From NCBI RefSeq assembly GCF_009377175.1, contig NZ_VJZD01000048.1, positions 1 to 46,451 of the forward strand: DNA of 46,451 nucleotides, written 5' to 3'. The notes beneath the pieces are model-generated. The model had not been told where the DNA came from. It did not search any database and saw only the letters and a list, made by a program, of their open reading frames with translations. The stretch comes from Streptomyces adustus (lineage in GTDB: Bacteria > Actinomycetota > Actinomycetes > Streptomycetales > Streptomycetaceae). Made by a program: the position numbers and the translations under genes. This document shows positions 39,449 through 46,451 of this stretch, one piece after another; position 1 is the first letter of the stretch; each line of letters begins with the position of its first letter.

Positions 39449-39831
39449 ACCTTGCTCCGGTACGGACGGCGCCGCGCGTTCCTGTGAGGAATGCCACAGG
39501 GAGAGGCGGTGAGCAAAGTCGGTCGTTCCATTGTTCGCAGGCCCCCCGGGGAAGTGGCACACATGGCGTCTCGTCCAGGGGCGTCACTTCCCCCGCATTA
39601 TTGATTCGCCGCCTTAGACGGGCCTGGATTCCGAATGGTTGTGCCGTGTAGGGGAATTGATGAAGGTTCTTTCGGAAACGGCCACGGCCCACACGAACAG
39701 CTCGGTTAACACCGAGAGAACACGCGGATAATGGAATTCGTCCTGCGTGCAATTGCGGAGGTGAAGGGCCCTGATTGCGGGGGCGGAGGACCGTGATCGC
39801 GGGGGCGGACGGCCGTGGTGCGCGGCTCGGC
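39449..39831. other. Divergent intergenic region, comparatively AT-rich
   Basis: This 383-bp region separates the YfhO-like gene from the decarboxylase-family gene. 39590-39760 has lower GC than the flanks (for example ATTATTGATTCG, GGTTAACACCGAG). Small frames on both strands cross it, but none has supporting signals. It should contain the promoter of the leftward glycosylation operon, which I cannot place. Confidence 0.5.
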
Positions 39832-39862
39832 TTGACCTGGAGCGCGCTCCAACTCCTACGGT
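39832..39862 (+). promoter_or_regulatory. MerR-type promoter with 19-bp spacer
   Basis: TTGACC (39832-39837) and TACGGT (39857-39862) are separated by 19 bp, and the spacer holds the perfect 14-bp palindrome TGGAGCGCGCTCCA (39838-39851). Long spacers with central dyads are diagnostic of MerR-family activation. The -10 element ends 7 nt before the start codon, so the mRNA should be leaderless. Confidence 0.75.
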
Positions 39863-39869
39863 CTGCGCC

Positions 39870-40307
39870 ATGAACCCGAACAGCACCCGTGAAGAGCGTT
39901 TCGCCCATGGCCTTGAGGTCCTGAGGAGGGTCGACGGCGAGGCCGGGCAGCGGGTCGTCGACGCGCTCGACGACGTCAGCCCCGAGCTCGGCCACCAGGT
40001 CGTCTCCTGGGCCTTCGGCGAGATCTACGACCGGCCCGGACTCGTCCCGCGGGACCGCCAGTTGGTGACCCTGGGCGTCCTGACCGCGCTCGGCGGCTGC
40101 GAGGCGCAGCTCGACGTGCATGTGAACGCGGCACTGAACGTGGGCCTCACGCCCGAGCAGATCACCGAGGCGCTGCTGCACGCGGCCGTCTACTGCGGTA
40201 TGCCCCGGGCGCTGAACGCGACCTTCGCCGCGAAGAAGGTGTTCGCCGAGCGTGGGCTGCTGCCGCTGGGGCAGCAGCCCACCGGTGCGCCGGCTACCTC
40301 CGCCTGA
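39870..40307 (+). CDS. Carboxymuconolactone decarboxylase-family protein
   Basis: The 145-residue, all-helical protein has the CMD signature: RDRQLVTLGVLTALGGCEAQLDVHVNAAL and LLHAAVYCGMPRALNA, seen here in parts, with one Cys in GGCEAQ and one in VYCGM. Family members include gamma-carboxymuconolactone decarboxylase and AhpD-like proteins. Without the AhpD CxxC, decarboxylase-like or unknown function is likelier. It is probably leaderless, from a MerR-type promoter. No MerR gene is beside it. Its last 14 bp overlap the GH51 gene on the other strand. Confidence 0.88.
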   Translation: MNPNSTREERFAHGLEVLRRVDGEAGQRVVDALDDVSPELGHQVVSWAFGEIYDRPGLVPRDRQLVTLGVLTALGGCEAQLDVHVNAALNVGLTPEQITEALLHAAVYCGMPRALNATFAAKKVFAERGLLPLGQQPTGAPATSA

Positions 40308-42777
40308 TCCGCAGGAAGGTGACGGAGTCCGCGGGGAAGGTGTACGTGAACCGGTCGGCGACGCCGGTGAAGGTCGACGTCACCGGCGCGACCTCGGTCC
40401 GCGTCTCGGTGTTCACCGCCTCCGGGGCGGCGGCCAGCGTGGTCACCCGGGCCTTGTCCGCGACCCGGGCGCCGCCGAGGTCGATCGCCGTACGGGCCGC
40501 CGAGGAGCGGGCGTTGACGACCTTGACGATCAGGTCACCGGTCTTCCGGTCCGAGGTGACGACCTGGCGGAACGGCTCGGCCGGCTTGTCGTCGGTGAAG
40601 CTGCCCCACTCCTCGCCGTCGAGGTAGAGGGTCACCTGGCGGCCCCGCACCTTGATGTCGATGTCGTAGGTGCGGCCCGTCTCGATGGTCCCGGGCTTGG
40701 CGATCAGCGTCGACTTGCCGCCGTCCACGGCCTGTTCGACGGCGCTGGTGGTGTTGTTCCAGCCGCCGAGGTTCCACCAGTAGTAGTTGCCGGTGTCCTG
40801 GACGCCGAAGGCGACGAGGAAGCCCTCCTTGCCGGCCCTCTTGGTGGCCTTCACGCTCAGGTCGTAGTCGTGCCAGGCGGTGTCGCCCGCCGAGACCATG
40901 GTGTTCTCCGCGCTCACGTCGCTCTGGACGTACTGGCCGTCCTGGACGCTCCAGCTGCCGCCGCCGGTGTGGGTCCACCTGGACGCGTCCTGGCCGAAGT
41001 CGTCGTCGAACAAGGTCGTGCCGTCCGCGCCGGTCACCTTCACCTCGTCGTAGGCGGCCGTCGTCGCCCAGGTCGACAGGCCGACGGCGCCGGTGATCGG
41101 GCCGCTGACGGAGGGTGTGGTGGTGGCCGTGCTGGGCACCACGCGGTCGCCGACGTTGGTCATGAACAGCTTCTGGACCTCGTAGTTGGCCGAACCCCAG
41201 GACGCGTGGTTGTTGAACCAGACCAGGTCGGGGCGCCACTGGACGTAGTCCTCGTTGGCGAACAGCGGCGCGTAGGAGGCGAGTCGCACGACGTCCGCGT
41301 TGCGTTCCAGTCCGGTCATGTAGGCGGCTTCGGCGAGTCCGTTCTTGAAGGCGTTGCCCCCGGAGGCGTACTCGCCGAGGAACACCTTCGGACCGCCCCG
41401 GTCGTAGGTGTCGTAGCGGTCGTTGTTCTGGAGGAACCACTGCGGGCTGTTGTAGTAGTGCTCGTCGACCAGGGCGACACCGGCCTCGCGGTTGAGCCGC
41501 CAGGCCGTGTCGAAGGTCGTACCGGCGTCGTCCGGGCCGGAGTTGGAGACGAGGGTGATGTCCGGATGGACGGCCGCGACGGCGGCGCGGAACTCCTTGA
41601 ACCGGGCGAAGAACTCGGCCGGGAGGTTCTCCTCGTTGCCGACCTCGATGTGGGTGAGGTGGAAGGGCCGGGGGTGACCCATCCGGGCACGCAGTCCGCC
41701 CCAGGTCGAGGTCACCGGCCCGTTGGCGAACTCGATGAGGTCGAGGGTGTCCTGGATGTGCCGCCGGAGCAGGGCGTCGTCGTCGACGGCCCGGTTCTGG
41801 CCGCACCCGGTCACCAGGGCGGGCACTACGGGCAGTGGCATCGCGCCGACGTCCTCGGCGAGCCTGAAGTACTCGTAGTAGCCGAGCCCGTAACTCTGGT
41901 TGTAGCCCCAGAAGTTGGCGTTGGTGGCGCGCTGCTCGACCGGGCCGACGGTGTCCTTCCACTGGTAGGAACGGGCCCGCTGCCAGCCGGACGCCTCGCT
42001 GTAGTCCTGCATCGAGCCGGTGTTGACCAGGCAGCCGCCGGGGAAGCGCACGAAGCCCGGGTGCAGGGCGGCGATCTTCTCGGCGAGGTCCTTGCGCAGG
42101 CCGTTGGGCTCGTGTCTGTAGGTGTCGCGCGGGAACAGCGACACCATGTCGAGGGCGGCGGCGCCGGTGGAGGCCACGGTGAGCCGGCCGGTGGCGCTGG
42201 TGCGGCTCGCGGTGAACGTGGCGGTGTACTTGGCCCAGCCGCCCCGGGCGGTCACCCGGCGGGCGGGCGCCAGCGTGCCGTCGGCGTCCTGGAGGGTGAC
42301 GGTGAGCATGCTGCCGTCGGCGCTGCGGGCCCAGACCGAGAAGTCGTACCTGCGGCCCTCCCGCACGCTGACGCCGGTGTTGTAGCCCGCGTTCGTGACC
42401 GCCGAACCGGCGCTCATCGAGAGGTAGTTGCGGTTGCGCTCGGCCAGGCGGCCGGCGTCGTCAACGACCTGGGCGCCGCCGGTGACCGTCCAGGAGGTGA
42501 GCGGTGCGTAGGACCGGTTGTCGGTGCTGGAGTACTCGAACGAGCGGTTCTGCACGAGTTCGGCGTACAGCCCGCCGTCGGCGGCGCGGTTGATGTCCTC
42601 GAAGAAGACGCCGTACATCGTGTCGGCGATCTCGGCGCCCCGGGCGGCCGGGTCGACGGTGATCGTGTAGTCGGTGACGTCCTCGGCGTGCGCGGGCGCG
42701 GGAAGCCCGGCCGAGGCCAGCAGTAAGGCGACGGCGGCGAGGACGGGCCGCCGCCAGGTACGGATGGTGCGTGACAT
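40294..42777 (-). CDS. Secreted alpha-L-arabinofuranosidase, GH51
   Basis: The 827-residue enzyme has a signal peptide (residues 1-32, APAHAED). Next are an N-terminal carbohydrate-binding-like beta domain, the GH51 barrel with acid/base E382 in IEVGNEEN and nucleophile E469 in KVFLGEYAS, and a LamG/CBM-like insert (about 570-740, FDDDFGQDASRW). The arabinofuranosidase C-terminal beta domain ends it. It removes arabinose side chains from plant arabinoxylan or arabinan outside the cell. ATG 42777 has GGAG 5 nt upstream. L18 is a TTA codon (42724-42726), which suggests bldA control. Confidence 0.92.
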   Translation of the reverse strand: MSRTIRTWRRPVLAAVALLLASAGLPAPAHAEDVTDYTITVDPAARGAEIADTMYGVFFEDINRAADGGLYAELVQNRSFEYSSTDNRSYAPLTSWTVTGGAQVVDDAGRLAERNRNYLSMSAGSAVTNAGYNTGVSVREGRRYDFSVWARSADGSMLTVTLQDADGTLAPARRVTARGGWAKYTATFTASRTSATGRLTVASTGAAALDMVSLFPRDTYRHEPNGLRKDLAEKIAALHPGFVRFPGGCLVNTGSMQDYSEASGWQRARSYQWKDTVGPVEQRATNANFWGYNQSYGLGYYEYFRLAEDVGAMPLPVVPALVTGCGQNRAVDDDALLRRHIQDTLDLIEFANGPVTSTWGGLRARMGHPRPFHLTHIEVGNEENLPAEFFARFKEFRAAVAAVHPDITLVSNSGPDDAGTTFDTAWRLNREAGVALVDEHYYNSPQWFLQNNDRYDTYDRGGPKVFLGEYASGGNAFKNGLAEAAYMTGLERNADVVRLASYAPLFANEDYVQWRPDLVWFNNHASWGSANYEVQKLFMTNVGDRVVPSTATTTPSVSGPITGAVGLSTWATTAAYDEVKVTGADGTTLFDDDFGQDASRWTHTGGGSWSVQDGQYVQSDVSAENTMVSAGDTAWHDYDLSVKATKRAGKEGFLVAFGVQDTGNYYWWNLGGWNNTTSAVEQAVDGGKSTLIAKPGTIETGRTYDIDIKVRGRQVTLYLDGEEWGSFTDDKPAEPFRQVVTSDRKTGDLIVKVVNARSSAARTAIDLGGARVADKARVTTLAAAPEAVNTETRTEVAPVTSTFTGVADRFTYTFPADSVTFLRIRRR

Positions 42778-42797
42778 GGGCACTCCGCGACTCTGTA

Positions 42798-42843
42798 GGA
42801 GTTGTGAGCTGGGGGAGTTGCGAGTTGTTCGGTATTGCGAACA
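42798..42843. promoter_or_regulatory. Candidate operator upstream of the arabinofuranosidase
   Basis: TGTTCG-GTATTG-CGAACA (42826-42843) is an inverted repeat with perfect 6-bp arms. Two copies of GGAGTTG(T/C)GAG lie closer to the gene (42798-42808 and 42814-42824). They sit 21-66 bp before the start codon, where a sugar-responsive repressor could act. The regulator is not in this window. Confidence 0.4.
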
Positions 42844-42960
42844 TTGGTCAGCACTTCGAACGGCACCCTAGGGAGGAGGCATGAGCGCGTCAATGGGACG
42901 TGCGGCGGCTCCCGGGGCGTGGCTGCCGGACACCGGCGGCCAGGACATAGGGTCGAGGCC

Positions 42961-43218
42961 ATGCATGTGCTGCTCCCCTACCTGGCCACGGCCGGCTGCC
43001 TGGCGGTCGTCCTGGGGCTGTTCACCTGGCTGGCGCGGCGGATCCGCCGACGCGGCACCGCCGGTGCCGGTCTGGTGGCGGCGCTGGCCTCGTACGAGGA
43101 GGCGTTCCGCGCCACGAGCCACGACTCGTACCACGAGATCCAGGCCCAGGCCCGGCGCAGGTCCCCTGCCGACTCGCCGGACGGATGGCGCCGCCGCCGG
43201 CCGACGGGACGGGGCTGA
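42961..43218 (+). CDS. Small membrane protein (85 aa), unknown function
   Basis: The protein starts MHVLLPYLATAGCLAVVLGL, a single transmembrane helix, then has RRIRRRG and a soluble helical tail with EEAFRATSHDSYHEIQAQA. GTCGAGG lies shortly upstream of ATG 42961. Its stop precedes the DUF6314-like start by one base, so the two are probably one operon. No known family is recognised. Confidence 0.65.
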   Translation: MHVLLPYLATAGCLAVVLGLFTWLARRIRRRGTAGAGLVAALASYEEAFRATSHDSYHEIQAQARRRSPADSPDGWRRRRPTGRG

Positions 43219-43219
43219 C

Positions 43220-43717
43220 ATGGACGGTTTCCGGCCCGTGCCCGATGCGCCGGACGGTTTCCGGCCCGTGCCCGATGTGCTGGCCCATCTGGCCGGGCAC
43301 TGGCGCGTGGAGCGCACCGTGCGGGATCTCGCCGGGGGCGAGGAGGGCCGCTTCGAGGGGGTCACCGGCTTCGGCCCGCTGGACGGCGGCGGACTGCTGC
43401 ACCGGGAGACGGGCCGGTTCGTCTGGCGGGGAGTCGCCCGGCCCGCCGAGCGGACCCTGCGGTTCCTGCCGGGCGCGGTGCCCGGCACGGCGGACGTGCG
43501 GTTCGCGGACGGGCGGCCCTTCCATCACCTGGACCTGACGTCCGGACGGTACGTGGCCGACCACCCCTGCGCCGCCGACTTCTACCGGGGCGAGTTCACC
43601 GTCCGGGACGAGGACCACTGGCGGACGGTCTGGCGGGTCGGCGGCCCCGCGAAGGACCTCGTGCTGACGACCGACTACGTGCGCCTGCCGAGCGACTACC
43701 TCATCCGCGAGGGCTGA
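43220..43717 (+). CDS. DUF6314-like protein, unknown function
   Basis: The 165-residue protein opens with two copies of DGFRPVPD from a 27-bp DNA repeat, then LAGHWRVERTVRDLAGGEEG, typical of the DUF6314 family as I know it. GRFEGVTGFGPL, RFADGRPFHHLDL and DYVRLPSDYL suggest a lipocalin-like beta barrel. The second repeat copy lacks a start codon, so ATG 43220 is needed. It lies one base after the small membrane protein stop. Its end overlaps the phosphatase-like gene by 22 bp on opposite strands. The function is not established. Confidence 0.75.
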   Translation: MDGFRPVPDAPDGFRPVPDVLAHLAGHWRVERTVRDLAGGEEGRFEGVTGFGPLDGGGLLHRETGRFVWRGVARPAERTLRFLPGAVPGTADVRFADGRPFHHLDLTSGRYVADHPCAADFYRGEFTVRDEDHWRTVWRVGGPAKDLVLTTDYVRLPSDYLIREG

Positions 43718-44292
43718 GCGGCCGTGGAGTCGAAGCGCAGGTGCCAGCGGCCCGCGCGGCCGCTCACGGTGACCGCCGACAGGGACCGGACGTCGATGTT
43801 CCAGTACGTCGAGGGCGGCGCCTGAAGCGCGTACACCAGGGCCGCGCGGATCACGGAGGGCTCGGCCACGGCGACGATGCGGCCGCCGTCCTCGACCGGG
43901 CGGGTGTCCAGCCAGCCGCCGACCCGGGAGATGAAGGCGAGCAGTGGCTCACCGCCGTGCGGGGCGGAACGCGGGTCGGCGAGCCAGGCGTCCACCGACT
44001 GCGGCTCCCGGGCCATCGCCTCGCCGAGCGTCAGCCCGCGCCAGCGGCCCATGTCGCAGTCCCGCAGGGCGAGCTGGACGAGCGGCGCGTAACCGAGGGC
44101 GTCCCCGGTGGCACGGCTGCGCGGGTTCGGCGAGCAGTAGCGCAGTTCGGCGGCGGCGAGCGGCAGCAGTTCGGCGGCCACGTGCTGCACCTCCTGCCAG
44201 CCCGCCTGGTCCAGCGGCCGGTCGTCGTCGAAGCGCTCGGCGAGCAACGGGGAGCTGCGCGCGGCTGCGACGAAAGTGACCCGAAGTGCCAT
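43696..44292 (-). CDS. Histidine-phosphatase-fold protein lacking catalytic histidines
   Basis: The 198-residue protein follows the histidine-phosphatase layout: LRVTFVAAARSS, LDQAGWQEVQHVAAEL, YCSPNPRSRATGDALG, LRDCDMGRWRG, GGEPLLAFISRV and VAVAEPSVIRAALVYAL. The first catalytic motif, normally RHG, is AAARSS, and the second, normally SH, is AEPSV, so both catalytic histidines are absent. It is therefore probably not a phosphatase, and may bind a phosphorylated ligand or protein. The gene looks intact and shows no frameshift. Confidence 0.8.
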   Translation of the reverse strand: MALRVTFVAAARSSPLLAERFDDDRPLDQAGWQEVQHVAAELLPLAAAELRYCSPNPRSRATGDALGYAPLVQLALRDCDMGRWRGLTLGEAMAREPQSVDAWLADPRSAPHGGEPLLAFISRVGGWLDTRPVEDGGRIVAVAEPSVIRAALVYALQAPPSTYWNIDVRSLSAVTVSGRAGRWHLRFDSTAAQPSRMR

Positions 44293-44408
44293 GCGGCGAT
44301 CGTGAGCCGCCCGGGCCCACCGGTCAAGGGTTCCCGCCTGTGCGTTACCGGCGGTGCGTCATCTTTTACCCGAGCGTCGGGACCTGCCGGGCAAGTCGCA
44401 CCAAAAGG

Positions 44409-44882
44409 TCACTCGAAGGTAAGCACCATCCACTGGTCGGGGACGTCCAGCGCCCGGAATCCCACCTTCTCGTAGACCCCGTGGGCGTCGTGGGTGGCCA
44501 GCAGCAGGCGGCGCAGCCCGTACGGCCGCAGCTGTTCACGCACGGCAGCCACCAGGGCCGTGCCGATCCCCTTGCCCCGCACCGACGCGTGCACGTACAC
44601 GTCGCACAGCCAGGCGAAGGTCGCCCGGTCGGTGACGACTCGGGCATAGGCCACCTGTTCACCGGAAACCGTGTCGTACACGCCGAAGTTGAGCGAGCCG
44701 GCGATCGCCCGCTCGTGCTTCTCCCGCGACCGTCCGATCGCCCAGTACGCGTCGGTGGACAGCCAGTGGTGCACGCGCTCGACGTCAACGCGGTCCGGGT
44801 CGGTGGAGAGCTCGTACCCCTCGACGAGAGCCCGGGTGTCGGGCGAGGCGGACGGGGCGGAGGTGTCGTTGAGGTCGGTCAT
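44409..44882 (-). CDS. GNAT N-acetyltransferase
   Basis: The 157-residue protein has motif A VYVHASVRGKGIGTALVAAV, with the acetyl-CoA loop RGKGIG. LLLATHDAHGVYEKVGFRAL follows, with the YEKVGF pattern of motif B. It resembles the family that acetylates small amines or protein lysines; the acceptor is unknown. The start is ATG 44882, 10 bp after the MocR gene ends on the same strand, so it may be co-transcribed with it. Confidence 0.86.
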   Translation of the reverse strand: MTDLNDTSAPSASPDTRALVEGYELSTDPDRVDVERVHHWLSTDAYWAIGRSREKHERAIAGSLNFGVYDTVSGEQVAYARVVTDRATFAWLCDVYVHASVRGKGIGTALVAAVREQLRPYGLRRLLLATHDAHGVYEKVGFRALDVPDQWMVLTFE

Positions 44883-44892
44883 GGCGGGATCC

Positions 44893-46365
44893 TCACAGCT
44901 CAGGCGCGGCGTGTCGAAGGGTTTCCGGCGGCCGGAGCACCTCGTCGCAGGCGGCGCGCAGCCGCCGTACCCCTTCGGTGATCTCCCCGGTGCCCGCGAC
45001 GGCGGCGAAGCTCAACCGCAGGTGTCCGGCCGGGGGTTCGGCGCTGAAGTACGGGCGGCCGGGGGTCAGCGCGACGCCCGCGCGCAGGGCCGCGGCGGCC
45101 AGGGCCGTCTCGTCGGTGCCGTCGGGCAGGCGCAGCCACAGGTGGTAGCCGCCGGACGGGACGTGCGGCAGGGCGAGTTCGGGCAGGGTCAGGCGCAGGG
45201 CGGTGGTCATCGCCTCCCGGCGGGCCCTCAACTCCGCGGAGATGGAACGCAGATGGCGCGGCCAGGCAGGCGATCCGACGAGTTCCAGGGCGGCTTCCTG
45301 GAGCGGCCTGGGGACGAAGAAGCTGTCGACGACCTGGATGGCGCGCAGGCGTTCCAGGACCGGGCCGCGCGCGGCCAGCGCGCTGACCCGGAAGCTGGGC
45401 GAGGTGGCCTTGGTGAGCGAGCCGACGTGCACCACGACGCCGTCCGGGTCGTCCGCGGCGAGCGGCCGCGGCAGCTCGCCGGCGTCCTCGTGCACGAGCC
45501 GGCGTACGAAGTCGTCCTCGACGACGAACGCGCCGGCCCTGCGGGCGATGCCCAGCACCTCGCCGCGGCGGGCGGGGGCCAGCACGGCGCCGGTCGGGTT
45601 CTGGAACAGCGGCTGGCAGACGAGGACGCGGGCGCCGGTGGCCCGGAAGGCGTCGGCGAGCAGGTCCGGCCGAACCCCGTCCGCGTCCACCGGTACGGGC
45701 ACCGGGCGCAGGCCCGCCGCGCGGGCGATGGCCAGCATGCCGGGGTAGGTGGGCGACTCCACGAGCACCGGGGCGCCTGGGGGTGCCAGCGCGCGCAGCG
45801 CGGTGGTCAGCGCCGCCTGGCCGCCCGCGGCGACCAGCACCTCGGCGGCCGTGACCGACCCGCCGATGCCCCGGGCGAACCACTCGCGCAGCTCCGGCAG
45901 CCCTTCCATGGGCGGCCGCCCCCACGCCCCGGGTCGGCGACCGGCGCGCGACAGGGCCGCGGCCATGGCCCGCTCGGGCTGGAGCGACGGATGCAGATAG
46001 CCGCCGTTGAACTCGATCACCCCGGGCGGCGGCGCGGCGAGCGAGACGGTGACCCCGGCGGCGTCCACCGTGCGCGGTACGAGGTCGGCGGCGCCGTCCG
46101 CGCTGAGGGCGACCTCCTGCCAGGAGGTGTCACCGGCGGGCGCCGTACCGGTGCGCGGGCGCGCGCGGAACGCGCCCGCGCCGGGCCGGGTGACGACCAG
46201 CCCCTCGGCAGCGAGCTGGGCGAGGGCGCGCGAGACGGTCACCGGGCTCACCCGGAACCGCTCCACGAGGGCCCGGCTCGACGGCAGCTTTCCACCGGGA
46301 GAGTAGCGGTCGAGCTCTCTTCGTAGCTGTTCCGCCAGTTCTCCTACGCTGCTACGCTCATACAT
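44893..46365 (-). CDS. MocR-type GntR regulator with aminotransferase-like domain
   Basis: The 490-residue protein joins a GntR winged helix (GKLPSSRALVERFRVSPVTVSRAL, about residues 26-50) to a fold-type I aminotransferase domain. The PLP lysine is K319 in VGSLTKATSPSFR; FQNPTGAV and VEDDFVR are other PLP-site blocks. MocR proteins sense PLP or amino-compound ligands and control nearby genes. ATG 46365 is preferred over a 26-codon upstream extension. A GNAT follows, perhaps as its target. Repeated GTAGC-type motifs upstream are likely its own operator. Confidence 0.88.
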   Translation of the reverse strand: MYERSSVGELAEQLRRELDRYSPGGKLPSSRALVERFRVSPVTVSRALAQLAAEGLVVTRPGAGAFRARPRTGTAPAGDTSWQEVALSADGAADLVPRTVDAAGVTVSLAAPPPGVIEFNGGYLHPSLQPERAMAAALSRAGRRPGAWGRPPMEGLPELREWFARGIGGSVTAAEVLVAAGGQAALTTALRALAPPGAPVLVESPTYPGMLAIARAAGLRPVPVPVDADGVRPDLLADAFRATGARVLVCQPLFQNPTGAVLAPARRGEVLGIARRAGAFVVEDDFVRRLVHEDAGELPRPLAADDPDGVVVHVGSLTKATSPSFRVSALAARGPVLERLRAIQVVDSFFVPRPLQEAALELVGSPAWPRHLRSISAELRARREAMTTALRLTLPELALPHVPSGGYHLWLRLPDGTDETALAAAALRAGVALTPGRPYFSAEPPAGHLRLSFAAVAGTGEITEGVRRLRAACDEVLRPPETLRHAAPEL

Positions 46366-46387
46366 GAGAGCACAGAGTAGCGCTACT
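46344..46387. promoter_or_regulatory. Candidate MocR operator and leaderless promoter
   Basis: AGTAGCGCTACT (46376-46387) is a perfect 12-bp palindrome, and CTACGCT repeats at 46344-46350 and 46352-46358. On the minus strand TACTCT lies 8 nt before ATG 46365, a plausible -10 box for a leaderless mRNA. Binding here would block transcription, suggesting autoregulation. Confidence 0.5.
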
Positions 46388-46451
46388 GCCTCGACCCGGA
46401 TAGCGGTCGACACCCCCGCCCCGGGCGGCACCTCCGCCGACACCCCTTCCC

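Overview
The window is high-GC actinobacterial DNA, almost certainly from a Streptomyces chromosome. Nearly every codon ends in G or C, GTG and TTG starts are frequent, several genes look leaderless, and rare TTA (bldA-type) leucine codons occur in two genes. No tRNA, rRNA, CRISPR array, insertion sequence, integrase or attachment site was seen.

Layout. 1-3174 is the edge of a cobalamin region: the N-terminal part of a long, low-complexity CobT-like protein, then the fused CbiE/CbiT methyltransferase. 3262-7145 holds a GNAT and the metNIQ methionine importer, whose leader contains a Met/Cys micro-ORF. 7146-11086 holds a HAD phosphatase, two small membrane proteins, a GNAT, a sigma-factor-like protein and a secreted glycerophosphodiester phosphodiesterase. 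11503-15500 holds a PlsC-type acyltransferase, an MFS exporter with its TetR regulator and operator, and an aldo/keto reductase. argH (15664-17094) follows, with tandem ARG boxes. Next come a secreted protein made of two almost identical 95-residue units (17338-18183) and an L,D-transpeptidase-like protein.

The most distinctive block is 18993-26402. A divergent OmpR-type two-component system faces five genes: membrane ferredoxin reductase, FMN-binding protein, a second membrane reductase, an FMN-binding protein with two flavinylation sites, and the ApbE flavin transferase. This reads as a membrane chain passing electrons from cytosolic NAD(P)H through haem to flavins fixed covalently outside the membrane. 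No dedicated terminal acceptor is encoded nearby. A 65-residue His-rich protein, an ABC exporter and a Cys/Tyr-rich micro-ORF overlapping the exporter stop follow it.

28804-35118 reads leftward: argC-argJ-argB-argD-argR, then an ECF sigma factor with its ZAS anti-sigma partner. Upstream on the same strand is a membrane glycosylation set (YfhO-like protein, GT2 polyprenyl glycosyltransferase, GtrA flippase) whose last stop codon lies inside the argC operator. The right end has a carboxymuconolactone decarboxylase-family protein under a MerR-type promoter, a secreted GH51 arabinofuranosidase, a small membrane protein with a DUF6314-like protein, a histidine-phosphatase-fold protein that has lost its catalytic histidines, a GNAT and a MocR-type regulator.

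All assignments come from reading motifs and gene order. No database search was run.
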